Shown in pieces: positions 23,901 to 36,200 of a stretch of DNA of 64,000 nt. Source of the stretch: Litomosoides sigmodontis (taxonomy: Eukaryota > Nematoda > Chromadorea > Rhabditida > Onchocercidae); the NCBI GenBank assembly GCA_963070105.1, contig OY718806.1:4423865-4487864 (forward strand), written 5' to 3'. Each line of letters begins with the position of its first letter. The stretch's first letter is position 1. Both the position numbers and the translations under genes were made by a program. The notes under the pieces were generated by a model, which made no database searches, was not told where the DNA came from, and saw only the letters and a list, made by a program, of their open reading frames with translations.

Positions 23901-24285
23901 TGGTATTGTTGGTGGTTGTGAAGATTATGGTTGGACTCCATCCAGAGTGTTTCTTCATGCTAATCCATTTATTGAAGAGGAAGACAAAGCTGATCCATTG
24001 CAGGAACAAGTCTTGATTATCAAGGGGTTAGTTTTCAGATGGATTCAAAACTCTGCGGAGTATCAGTTTTGTCACATCTATTTTTAGAATTTTCTTTGCA
24101 GGGGAAAAATTTTTCGAGTTTTCTCTTTTAATTTGTGAAATAGAATTAGCAACGTGTTAATTTTTAGGTATTTGAAACAAGCTGTGGAGGATAGTCGATT
24201 GGAAGAAGTTGAAATGTTGGAACGAAACTTATGCGATCTCGAACGTGAAATTGAGAAATTGAACAAAAATGCTTCAGTACAGTAA
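20997..24285 (+). CDS. rabs-5: Rabenosyn-5 (FYVE-finger Rab effector)
   Basis: Rabenosyn-5 is an early-endosome Rab5/Rab4 effector that binds PI3P and works with VPS45 in endosome fusion and recycling. Eleven exons: 20997-21165, 21318-21470, 21666-21806, 21949-22110, 22329-22576, 22807-22988, 23128-23214, 23307-23418, 23579-23704, 23803-24026, 24168-24285. They total 1722 bp, or 573 residues. Domains in order: an N-terminal C2H2 finger (CPFCMQDLGDLTALHAHVEKYH pattern, the Rab5-binding finger of the family), the conserved RLDKLI segment, then a FYVE domain with WVTDRD, CRTC, RRRHHCRLCG and CHAC, and its last Cys pair ICTEC about 90 residues later. The FYVE domain of this family is known to carry an insertion. 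The C-terminal region has an NPF motif (HANPFIEEE), typical for EH-domain (RME-1/EHD) binding, and a coiled-coil end. A candidate trans-splice acceptor (tttctag) lies about 40 bp before the ATG. Confidence 0.95.
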
Positions 24286-24580
24286 CTCTCGTACGTATTT
24301 TACTCAATAATATACGATATCACATTATTACAAGCCTTTAAGCATTCTGATGTTCTGTGTTTATATTTGCTTTCAAAATTTTGGCTCAGTCCTTTAACTG
24401 ATTTAACTTGGTAGTATTTTTATCTGTGTTTCCAATGAACAGTCCACTTGTTTATTCTCCATTTCAGTGCATTATTTTGTTGTTCACTTGTTTATGTTTT
24501 CTATGCAGGTATATTGCTTACATGTCACCATCGATTTTCGTGGTCACGTTTAGTCGACTGCTACTTTAATTTTTTTATTT

Positions 24581-24586
24581 AATAAA
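24581..24586 (+). terminator. Poly(A) signal of rabs-5
   Basis: AATAAA about 300 bp after the rabs-5 stop. It is in the right orientation and in otherwise T-rich 3' flanking DNA. Confidence 0.5.
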
Positions 24587-24886
24587 CTAGATCTGATTTT
24601 CAAGGGCAATTAATGCTAGCGCAAACGACGTTCTTCGAATTTTTTAAATCACACCTCAGTTTGTAATTTTACGGATTGTTCATGAGACGAAAATGATAAA
24701 ATGTCACAAAGGTACGCTCAAAAGAGAACAAAAGAACTGATTTCTCTTTTAGTTCGTAATCAATATGAAATCTCATTTGTATTCTTTTCATTCTCACGCT
24801 TATAATTGCTTGGTGTCTTGATCTGCAGATTTCATGAGGCATATGTTCCCAGTTGCACCGCATTTCTTGTATGGTTTGAAATTTCA

Positions 24887-24892
24887 TTTATT
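24887..24892 (-). terminator. Poly(A) signal of the bZIP gene
   Basis: AATAAA on the minus strand, 120 bp after the bZIP stop codon. It faces the rabs-5 signal, so the two transcripts end in the same 700 bp gap. Confidence 0.5.
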
Positions 24893-25011
24893 TTACAGAT
24901 ATATGTCGCGAGTTGATTAGATTTCGAAATTTTGAATTCTTAGTACATTAGAGTGTCGGAAATGTGGAGTAGCATCGAGATGTTGCGCTTTGTTTGCATG
25001 TGGTATAAAAT

Positions 25012-25889
25012 TTACAAACCAGGAACAGAACTATTGGAAACGAAATTTTGATGCGAATTGTTAGGAGAGATGGAAAAGATTTGTCGGAATTGTTCCATTT
25101 GACTCCGTAGTAAGGACAGTTCAGCTCGCAAGAGGTGGTTCTCATGTAAGAGTTGGTCACATCGTAGTTGCGTTGTTTCTTCTTTTTGACGTCTCAGTTC
25201 TCGTGATTTTCTTGCTGACTCATTGTTCTTCATTCTACGTTCACGATATGCCTGAAATTTCGGAATGAAATGAAAAATAAGTTCTGGGTAAAATTGATTT
25301 TAATTTTATACGGCAGTAATGAGTTGAGTCCCTTGTGAGTGTTGTATGACGTATTTGCTTTCGACATAAGCGCTAGGCAGGTTGAGAAGCTGATGTTGAG
25401 AAGGGATTCTTTTTATGTGACGTACTTACCTCGTCTTTAAGGTTATCAGGAACGGGGACGGGTTTCTTTTTGGTTTGCACTAAAGACGACGATAAAGATG
25501 ATGTCGAAGGCATGTTGGTGTTGTTAAACGACAAGGTTGAGAAGTGTTGCGCAAAGGAGACAAAATTGCATGGATGAAATTGATGTACTATCTATAAGCA
25601 ATAAACTTTTAAACTGACACGTTTGATCCAAAAAGAACATTGTCAATCAATAAAAAAAAAGGTTTCTTTGAGTTATGAAGTAGAATTTGTTGAAAAGGTT
25701 ATTACAAATTACTTGCTGCTCGTTTTGTGTGGCAAATGTCATTGGCAACGATGGACATGTACCCGACTGATGTGAATAATTAGATGTAGCGGCATACGAA
25801 CTGATTGTATCAAATCCAGACCAACACATAGACATGGCTCGTAACTGATTCTCATAGCAGTTTGGCCCTTCTCTTATTTCTGCGTCCAT
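25012..25889 (-). CDS. bZIP transcription factor, CES-2/PAR-like
   Basis: Three exons in gene order: 25889-25713, 25591-25430, 25251-25012. They total 579 bp, or 192 residues, with all junctions in phase 0. Exon 2 ends with the Pro-rich lead-in KKKPVPVPDNLKDE, and exon 3 opens with the basic region RRMKNNESARKSRELRRQKE. This has the N-N-x-S-A-x-x-S-R signature of DNA-binding bZIPs. A leucine-zipper-like heptad region follows (LLHENHLLRAELSLL). The layout of a short protein with a C-terminal bZIP after a VPVPD-type segment resembles nematode CES-2 and PAR/C/EBP-related factors. The exact orthologue cannot be fixed from sequence reading alone. The N-terminal 110 residues are Ser/Thr/Gln-rich with no recognised domain and may be an activation region. 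Confidence 0.88.
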
Positions 25890-28800
25890 AGTAAACTAAG
25901 ATTTTTTTTCTCCTGTCAATCCACACATAATCATGTAAATAGTGAAATGCTTTTGATAATGAACATAAGTTAATGCAAGAATCCATCCTTAGCTTATTTC
26001 ACAATAGAAATCCATATAGCGAGAGTACATTTCAGATACTCAACATTGGACACAAATGCAAAAATACAAACAAATACGTTGAATACCTGAGTGAAATAGG
26101 CTGTGAAACTTTTTGTTTGCAGCACAGTGGAATAATCCCTTTTGAATGACTCAATTCGTCATTTGTTTTTTACATAGCACATAGTAAACTATATGAAATA
26201 CGAGCTTCATGGGAACAGATGTTGTTCAGTAGGTATGGTGAAAAAACAAGTAAACGTTCAAATCTTAAAAGGGGAGGTTTCAAAAAAGGATCTGTTTGTC
26301 TTTATGACGTTAAGTGTTAAATAAGGAATATTAGAATGCTATACTCCCTAAAGAGGAAGGAAGTAACTTACAGTGTAGCTACGATGAAGAATGTTTTACT
26401 GCTTTCTCCAACTGAGGAAAAAAGATTTCCTTTCAATCTTTGGTTAATCTGAAAAAAAATTGATAAGTTTCAAATAATTTTTTGGCAAAATAAGTTTGCT
26501 ATAAGCCATAAGAATATGTGTATGAAATGAAAACACATTAAAATTCTATATTTGAAATTGGGTAGGCGTAGGTTGCTCTTCTTAAACCACTATCAATATT
26601 AAACCGGTAAAATTTCAGGAATCAAAAGCATGGGACTTTTTTGGGAGTTGCGTTGTCATATCATTACTGGAAGAGAACAATTGTGGTGTAGCGACTGTAA
26701 TTTTACTCTTAAAATGAGTTGAAAAAATCAACAGAATAGTGAAATTAGAGAGATGAGAGGGTAGGTCAATTAAGAGCAGGGAGAAAAGTAGACCGATCTA
26801 TTTGGTATTACCTAAGCAGATGCGCCTTTGCGCAATCAGTGTTTGGCGGTGTAACAGATTTATGGAAATGAGGTGAGGTCGTATTGCCGGTGTTTCTTAA
26901 GCCTAAGAAGCATCGTGACGCATTCTCGACCCCATGTGTTTTTCGGAAAGCCACGGTCATAGTTGCATCACCTGAATCCCTCCTGCCTCCTCCTATGCTT
27001 TATTTGCCTTCTGCCTATATTATTTCCAACTATCGTTTCACCCAGTCTAGCATTTATTCAATTGTTCTTTATTTTTGGAAATAACTATTTCTTTTGTATC
27101 AAATGCCTTGTAAATATGTGAAATCGATCTCATAACTTACGATTTTTATAACCATAATTCGAACAATTGCAACGAGACAGACACTGAATGAGCGTCGCAG
27201 AATCCTCCAACAAATGACAAAGGACGCGCAACGCTGTATTTGCCTAGTGCGGTTATGTTTATTGAAGGTTCATCAGCATTTACAGCACTTCCGCTATTCC
27301 GCTACTTTTATCATAATTTGAATTTATGAAGCACTGTAATGAAATTATGCAATGCCATCACTCATCCCAAAACTCACTTTTATTTTTTTATAAAAGCAAA
27401 ATAAGCTCTCATCGGTCACCCAACGTGTTCTCATTTTGGATAAATTATGGGACAATTATGCATTCTAACAATTGCTAAACGTTCTGCATTATTTGATGGA
27501 ATCTTGGATTGACATTCAATTGACGAATATGAAGGTAGAAATGATCAAGAAGTCTCTATTTTTTATAGATCCACCTGGTGATAATAATTCGTTTGCTACT
27601 GATGTACACATCATCTGATGCTAAATCAGAGTGGCGGGTAGGAGTGAAGTCACAATCTAAACTGACCACTACATTAAATTGGTCGAGCAATTACTGTGTA
27701 ATTAGACTTTGTCTAGCTGAAAAATGCACATGTACATATTACTGCAACAAATAACCGAAAACTTATCAGAACCTCGTGAAATCTGTTGGATTCTTGAAAA
27801 CATTGTAGTGGAAAAAATAGGATAATAAGCAGTTGCCGTATCTGACTGTTGAACAATGTTGACAAATTGCAAGTTACATATGAAGAATCGTGCTGATGGC
27901 GAAGAATATTGTTTTCGTTGCTTGAGCGCTTCCACGTAATAATTGATTACATAGAGGCGATATTGGCAGTTGGCACAGCTTAGCGCTGTTTGAACGGATA
28001 TTAGCTTGGAAAAATATAAAATATGCGCATTAACGAGCAATGTTTTAAGTGAAAGAAAAGCTGGAAATTAAAAAATAGTCGCAGAGAATTACAGACGAAA
28101 TTTTTGAGTAATACATCTAGGTGAAATGATTACCTCTGCTCATTTCAGTTGGTTACTGCACTTAAGTGCATTTCGCCATACGCCAATTTTCTTGATTCGA
28201 TTCGTTGTAGTATTCCTACTTCCTTATCAATAGCAGGCTAATAATTGATTGGTTCTTCAATTTCTTCAAATCAATAGCTTTTTTTGATGGGTTTTTACAT
28301 CGTCATTAACAAATATTGGACGAGCGAAGTACGAAGAAGTTGACTGGACGGGAGTGTTTTTGCTGACACTACAATTTGATATTTTGTACATTGACAGTTT
28401 GAATCTATTCACATTACTTTACAAGGAGTTTGAATCTTTTGATGTTCGCAAAGCTAATTACGACCAGCACATTTTCAACTGCAATCATCGTTCCCTTTTC
28501 AGACATATCCATTGCATTTTAAAACAGTCGGCGAGGCAATAAAACTCACCTAACAATAAAGAATAAATTGGATTAGCTAAACCTCTTTGTTTCAGCAAAT
28601 AACACCTTTAACAACTAAAATTCATTCTTCTTGCAACGGAGAAACTTTGAGCATAGAGCGCTACAACTGCTACGATTTAGCTTTCTACCATGTTCCGAAA
28701 CTTTTCTTTCGAACTGTCAAAACTGAAAGAAAACTGAGGGGAAATTGAAGTTGTCATTCAATATAGCAAAACGAAAAGTAAAATATAACTTGATCATCTT

Positions 28801-29066
28801 CTTACTTCCATAAAACAAATAATTCCGACGATTGTGTGCATAACTACATTATAAATGTAATTTAATATATACACATTTCAACCAGCTCTACTAATTTTAT
28901 GCGCCAAGTATGAGCACTTGTAGTGAAATTAACAAATCTTTTGCCTTGGTTACCTAGCAGCCAACACTGCAGCATCTCTATCGATCCGCGAAAATATGCA
29001 AATTCAGAAATCTCCAACCTTTACTTTAATGCTTCACCGTTTCAGCAAAATCGGTTATTTTGAAAT
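25890..29066. other. Intergenic region between divergent bZIP and mks-1 genes
   Basis: This 3.2 kb region separates the bZIP start (minus) from mks-1 (plus). I see no convincing coding exon. The distal end carries the X-box candidate and a trans-splice-like acceptor of mks-1; the rest presumably includes the bZIP promoter. Confidence 0.5.
28949..28961 (+). promoter_or_regulatory. Candidate X-box (RFX/DAF-19 site) of mks-1
   Basis: The site GTTACC-T-AGCAGC fits the RFX consensus GTNRCC(N0-3)RGYAAC at 11 of 12 defined positions. It lies 106-118 bp upstream of the mks-1 ATG. In C. elegans, ciliary genes including MKS-module genes are switched on by DAF-19 through an X-box about 60-250 bp before the start codon. 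Gene identity, spacing and match agree, but one half-site is imperfect. Confidence 0.55.
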
Positions 29067-32000
29067 ATGTCTGAGCGCGGAGTGTATTTTGCAAGCGTGC
29101 CACTTACTGATGCTCAATTCAGGTATGTTGTACGTCACTCAAACAAATTTTAGAATTCAAAATTTTCAGTTGGCATCCGACTAATGCAGAATTAAATACT
29201 ACATTGCATAGATAACTGATCTATCAAGTTCTTTAGAGTAATAACAATAACATTTGATTCAGATTGACCCTTGAATACAGCGAGCCAGTGGTCGATGTAT
29301 TACAGTCATTTGATGATTTTGCTGAAGGTATCAGCAAACAGCATATTCCCCGACCATCTACTATTCTAGCAGAACAGTGCACTTTCAGATGGCAGCAAAA
29401 ACTTCATTTCGGAAGAAATAAATTGACGACTGTAAGTAAACTTTTAAAACTACGAGTAAAATTAATGTCCAAATACTTCTTTACCATGTCTATTTTCCAC
29501 TTACAAGTTTTGAGTTACAACTTTAACGAATTTTATGTACTCCCATAATAACTGAAAGTTAGACAAATCTTGCAGATGCCACAGTCGCAAACCGGAAGTT
29601 GTCCTAAACAGGATAGCGGAAGCCAGGATGAAGTGACAACTGAAAAAGACGGTAACTATGTTCTATTATGCTCATGAGCAGTAGCAACAGCAACTTGGCA
29701 CTTCGATAATCTGTTTATTTCTCATTGAATTTCAGGTAGCAGAGTGTTTACTCTTATTGACGGTGAAGAACCTGCAGGAATCAGAAAGGTTAAATTTAGA
29801 CCTTAAAGGAGACAAAGACGATTTATGATTGTAGCATAAAACTTAGGAGGAAAATAAAAATTTCAACAAAACTGAAGCATAAGATGATTCAAATAAAGCC
29901 GAATAATAAATTCTAGGAAACTGCGAAGTTGAATATTCATACAGGGGAAAGTAGTTTAGCGGAAAGGATTGCCCTGTTCAGAAATGGAAGAATACAACCT
30001 GCAATGTTAGATGGTTATCCGCTTTTTTTTTCAATTTTAGTTTCATTACTATAGACGAATAACCGACTTATTTCTTCTCACTTTACAAGCTTACAGTTTA
30101 GGATGTCACATCGGAAACCAATAATTGATTTGCCACCTAAGGAACATCAAATAAAGACGCGAAGTGTACAGTGTAACAAGCAGATAATGTACGTCATGGC
30201 CTACTTGGGTCCAGTCCACGACAACACGTATGTCTTTTCCGCTTCCTTCTACTCATCTTTTGGAATCTTTTCAGAACTTCTTCAAGCCCTATCTTTCATG
30301 GCCTAATTGATAAAGGAATTATTAGAGAACAAAACGATGTTACTAGCGATAAATGGTTACTAATTCAACTAACTCAAAGCACAATCTTTGATCTGACAGG
30401 CAAATGCAGGATGAAAGCAATCAGCATGTTTTGTGCAAGATGACAGCAGTTAATGGGACAAACATTATCATAGAACCAGACTTATTCTCTGTAAGCAACA
30501 TGATTGAAAGTCGTTACGGCATTTACAAAGCACGCCTTTCCGTCGTCAGCAGTGACAGATTTGATCGCGTTGATGATGCGAGCTCAGCAGATCAGGTCTT
30601 TTACCAAATTTGCGTTTAATTTATGATATAACTCGAAATGTTCAAATCGCCCACTTCTAAATGATGGATGATGATGATGATCCACGTGGGTATCATGTGT
30701 CAACTGCTGCCATATGATTGAATTTTTTAAGTTGTGGTTTGAAAAAGCAGAAAGTGACATGATGAGCGACTTCCCAGCCGAAAAAACTACAAAACTCGTT
30801 TATCTGATCGATATTGGTCAGTATTGGAGGATTACAAGCTTAAACCTGAAAAATGCAGCCAGCAGAAATTTCCGACACAATGTCACTCCATGATTCTTTT
30901 TATTAAGCCATCTGTTGAAAACTGTTAGTCAGTGAAGAAGTGTTGCAGAACGAGCAGTAAACTTTCCTCACGATGGACTATGCATTGAGTATAATGTTGA
31001 CCTACCACTGCAATGTACACTAATTGACTTGTCGCCAGAGCAGAGATGGTCAATAGTTAGTGATTCAATTCCGCAAGCAGAGGTGTTTTTCGCAATTACT
31101 AATAAATTTGACAATTTCATGTAAGAGCTAGGCAAAGAGTATCGTGCAAAATTGCGAAGCATCGTCTTTATTCCAGGATGATGTAGCGGTACTTTCACAA
31201 CCAGTATGTGCCACAATAATTATGAAAGAGGAGCCATTTTCGGACAATTTTTACTGGCCCAGAATGACTTTTCGATTTTGTGGGGAGGATTATTGGGGAC
31301 GCTTTTTTGTGAATGGTTTTGGGCAATTAACATTACCTTCTCAACCAGGAAGGTTAATTTATAAAACTTTATAAGTGCTCCGTTCACTGCTCTTTCTGCA
31401 TAACCCAGCTCTGAAAATGTGAAAGAGAAGCTGAAATCAGCTATTGCTTTAGTTTTACTTTAAATCCGAAGTTGCTATTTCAGACATCAATTCGACATCA
31501 AATGTTGGCAATATGAACGCAAACATGACAGAAAAGGTATGCTATTCGAAAACTTTATCTCTCAAACGGCTGATTTCAAGCAAACCGAGCTGACTTTAGC
31601 GAGTGAATCAATAACACGTAAAGAGGTAAGACCCTTATCACCTACCTCAATCAAAAAATGGAAAGAACAAGCGAAGGAATTTATTAGAATAAAAAGTTGA
31701 AAAATCCATCTACGTCAGCAAATCTTACGACAGTGTAACACAGCTTTCCCAGTCAATTAAAGAAGTTTCAGGGTCCAATAGCATCTAGTATAGGCCTTAA
31801 TGTAACCAGTTCCGGAATCCTTAAAGTTAATGTGCAATGTGTCATGCAGAGTCGAGCATTTATCTCTCGCGAATTTTTCTACAAAATGAAATATGGAGCC
31901 TTGCTGCGACATGATCGGTAGGCACTTTATACATTTAATAATATATTTATGTAGTTAATAACCAATTAATTGATATGCTAACCAAGGAGCACCCGTTAAA

Positions 32001-32149
32001 AGAGTGATAAAGCAAGGGATTAATTTAGGATGCAATCACGGATTCACTGGAACATTCTTGAAGTACTATCGAAATTTGAGGAAGCAAGGAGAAATCTTCT
32101 TGAAATTCGGAATCAGCTTATACCTACTGCCGCTAATAGAATTTCGTAG
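29067..32149 (+). CDS. mks-1: MKS-1, B9-domain protein of the ciliary transition zone
   Basis: MKS1 is part of the MKS module that gates membrane-protein entry into cilia. Thirteen exons: 29067-29122, 29263-29431, 29576-29651, 29736-29788, 29917-30005, 30102-30227, 30400-30595, 30732-30816, 30949-31082, 31177-31352, 31484-31625, 31772-31917, 32029-32149. They total 1569 bp, or 522 residues; human MKS1 has 559. The B9 (C2-like) domain is in the C-terminal half: LVYLIDIERAVNF, CIEYNVDLP, DYWGRFFVNGFGQLTLPSQP and HQFDIKCWQ. The MKS1-specific tail follows: GLNVTSSGILKVNVQCV, MQSRAFISREFF and ILEVLSKFEEARKNLLEIR. It aligns with the vertebrate tail up to the last residues. The junction at 30005/30102 is the least certain. 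A trans-splice-like acceptor (gtttcag) ends 22 bp before the ATG. Confidence 0.92.
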
Positions 32150-33258
32150 CGTATTATTGCCTGCTTAACAAGACATAAACTTCAGCGACTCGTTAAATAT
32201 TTAAAGATAAATGATATATTTCTCTGGAATATATACCACATATGAAAAAATATATAACAAAACGAAAAAGTGAAATACTTAGAAAAACAAATTACAATCA
32301 TTCCATATCTCCAAGCTTTGTCGTTTTAGTAAAAGAATCCACGACTGAATGATACTCCGTTAACTATCCGATACAAATTCACGTCGGGAAATACCAGAAT
32401 CTTGATTAAATTTGCTACAGCTTATTTAGGGAATCACTACTTATTCTTTTATGAGTTGACTGTTCACAATGATCCCGAACAATCGGTTTATTTAATTAAT
32501 GACTGGCTTTACTGATAACCAAGATGTTAATGCATTCCAAATCTGCATGAATTATCAAATATGGATTTTCATTGAAGAGTTTGCTCGAAAATGTTCGAGA
32601 AAACCAAGAAAAAAAGCCAAAAAAATTTCGAAAGCCATAGTAGAACTGATAGATTTATACATCAAATGATGCTTGGAGCATACCTTATACAGTAAAGTAA
32701 TTTCCCTGAGCAAATTTAAAATTAAATAAGCAGGAAAAAGTTGAAGGACAACATAAATTCTTTTTCCGTATAAATCTCGGTGATAATGAAATGAACAAAG
32801 CAACAATCTTATGGAAGTTAAAAAGTCTCACATTTATCAATTGAATGTTTTACACTAGTAAAACAAAACTTCACTACCAAAAGCTTGAACCATCCGCAGA
32901 AGTTTGTAGCAAGTACATAAAATTTTAAAGTGAATATGTTTCAGAACAAACAAAACAATGAGTACAAACCTTTAAAACGTTAAATTAAGTAAATTAAACT
33001 ACTTTTAAAGCAGCAGGCAGTGATCAAAAATTAGAAAGTGATTTCAAAAGAAAGCAAAACATAAAATTTTGTTGTAATTCGAAGTATAACATTTTTTTTG
33101 CTCCCATCATAAGAGCACAAAATTGCAAAACACGTAGAACTTTCATTTGCAACTAGAATAACTGTACATACTGATAACTAAGTTATATTATATACTTGTG
33201 CAATATTTGATGAGCAAGTAAAACGTCGGTTGAGTGTCCAATCGATCAAGTGTTCAAA
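32150..33258. other. Intergenic region between convergent mks-1 and pezo-1
   Basis: Very AT-rich DNA holding the 3' flanks of both genes. I saw no coding segment, RNA gene or repeat array. Confidence 0.6.
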
Positions 33259-36200
33259 TTAATCAGCTTTGACTTTATTTCGTGTCCATTTGATAAGGTT
33301 TTCAGGCGATCGGAACAGAAAGATCAGTTTGCCATATAGATCCTCAAAAATATTACTCAGAACAACTACAATCCAGGATTTCATAATACCACAAAAATTT
33401 GCTAAAACTAAATGGCATTAACTATGAGCAAAGTAATCAGTACCTGTTCTAAAACGAAGTCCTTCGCTTCACGAACCAAATAGATATCAAGACAAATTTT
33501 AAGTAAATGATCTGGATTCGGAATTTCAGAAACCATGACTTTCACACCAGCATTCATTACAAGACCACGTATTATGCGTCCCACTAACATAACTACAGCT
33601 AGATACATTGCGATAATACTGAAAAACCAACATAAGAAATCGGACACAAGAAATTTACAAAAGTATAATAGGTAATAACAAGAAAGATTTCTAAAAGAAA
33701 ATTTAAACTTCATACCCTCCTTGGACATATTCACTGACAAATGATGGGAAAACACGATCTACGAACACAACCATTTGAAGGTATTTTTCTGGGCGACTTT
33801 CGTATTTGACATCCTCGAGTGGCAGAGTAAGCGCAGCAGTTTCATTGTTTTGAATCAGTGCCGCACTCCACAGCTTACTTTCCTAGAATAGACACTCCTA
33901 ACACTCTCCTATCTCTTATTTCCAACTTATTCAACTTCATTCGAAACTCTTAAAACACTAAAAAATTTCTTTGATGAAACACTTACCGCAGTGATAGTAG
34001 CAGTCTTTAGTTTCATGGACACATTGAAAAATGATTCCCACAGCCTAGCATTTGATCCGCTCATAACATGAAGCAAAGAAAAAGCTGGCTTCACATTTCC
34101 TTCATTGGGAAGAACTACATATGGTGGCCAAGCATTTTCCAACAACATCTATAGGAAAAAAACGTAACCGGTTATGGGATTCGAAAATATAAGGCAAAAA
34201 AGCAATACAAACTTTCGCGTTTAATTTGGATAAAAGATTTGTTGGAACTTACACTACGATTGTACTGACCATCCACAATTTCGGTCAATTCTGTTCGTAT
34301 AGTGGAATTGACTGGTAGTGGAATGGTTAATGTATAGAAATGCTGCGTAGGATAATCAGCATGTCTACTGTTGGGGCGTTCGTACGTAAACCTTGAAAAA
34401 ATATTCTTTTCAATATATTATGAATGTAAAAGACCAGTTTCCTCAGGAGCAGAAAGCATTGCCAATGAAATATGAAAATAACTATTGAATGAATGCAAAT
34501 ATTTTATGGGAAACTTTACTATAAACTCCTAATTAAACTTAGGAAATTTTAATTTACAACAAAAAACCAATAAGAAAACTTGTCATTTAACTTTCTGCTT
34601 CGCAATACATAGAAAACCTCAAATGATTTGCTCAGGCACTCCACAATAAAGGATTACGAAATTTCCAGAAAAAATTCAACGAGATTACTTGATAATAGCA
34701 TTAAGTCTTCTTGTTACTTCTTTGAGTTCATACTTCATAGCAACCAATGCATCGCTTGAAATAAGCCATGGCACGTGTGATTCTGGACGAAAACGCACTT
34801 TCTGAAACCATATAAGAGACAATGAACAATTACCAAAAATTAAAAAACAATAAAAACATGCGAGCCACTGAATAAGCGATTGAAAAAATGATTATTTAAC
34901 TGAAACTAGAATTCCACACTATCCTCCATAAATCCTGAAATTTAATAGCATTCTGAAGATGAAAACACCACGACAAAAAATAAAGAACTCTGTGTTTCCT
35001 TGGTAAAGATTTGTCGCCTTTTGAATGAACTATATTATCACATAATCACTGTGTAGAAAACAATATTGAGGCATTTCGTTATGCGTGCCAGTATTTACAG
35101 AATAAATAAAAATAACAGCAATGCTATTAAAAAAATTTTAACCTAAAGGATGAATATTACATAAAAAAGCAAATTAAACCACCGCTTACCATGATACTTT
35201 CTCGATTGTATTCTCTGATAAATGAGACGGCTTGACGGGCCCTTAATATCGAATCTGTATTTGAGGAAGTGTAATGTTCCGCGAAAGCATTTTGTAGTTT
35301 GAGATATTCAGCATCAGTTAGATATTCCAGTTCAATACCCTCAGACTGAATGACGAACATGGACTAAAATTTTAAATAAGGAATCAAACAATTACTGATT
35401 CATAAAAATAATGCTTAATATTGATTGTTTATATGTGCCATACTGTTACAATTCCTTAATAAACATGTACTAATTCCCAGATTTTCTACTCTCCTCTTAG
35501 AAAAAAAAATTCTTAAAACAAAAATTTTGTTCTTTTCCATAACAGTTACAGTCTTACAGGATAGCCTTCAACCCCAATCGTCAACATAACATTATTCGGC
35601 GGTAATACAATACCAATCCTGTTCAGCAACGAAAACGAAAGCAAAGGTAGCCAAATAAAAAGAATAAGGCCCAAAATTACTGGTATACCCATCAAATATT
35701 TGATTATGGCACCTTTTGCCACACCTCTAGGAGTTGGAAAATTCTGAAAATTTACTTATCTTTATCAGAAAGAGAACTAATACGAATATTTGGCGAATTA
35801 CGATGAACAGAAAGCGAAATATAAAAAGTACTAGTATTACAAGAAATAAAACAAATTACGTAAAAAGTTATAAAATAGAAAGTAATAGAAGGCTCAGTAT
35901 ATAAGTTTAAATGATACTAACCTTCTCATATGTTACAATTTAATTTAATTATAATAAGTACTTACAACACAATTACATAAATATTAAATATTTATTATAT
36001 ATTTGTTTTATTACATAATAAATATTTATTTAATATTTAATAATTTACATAATATTTACATAATTTACATTAACATAACATTATTAAATATTTATAATAC
36101 ATTTACATAATATAATAAATATTTACAATACAATTTACCTTCTCATATGTTCTAGCACATTTTAGATTGTAAATAATTGCATAAAAGTTTTCCATGTTGA

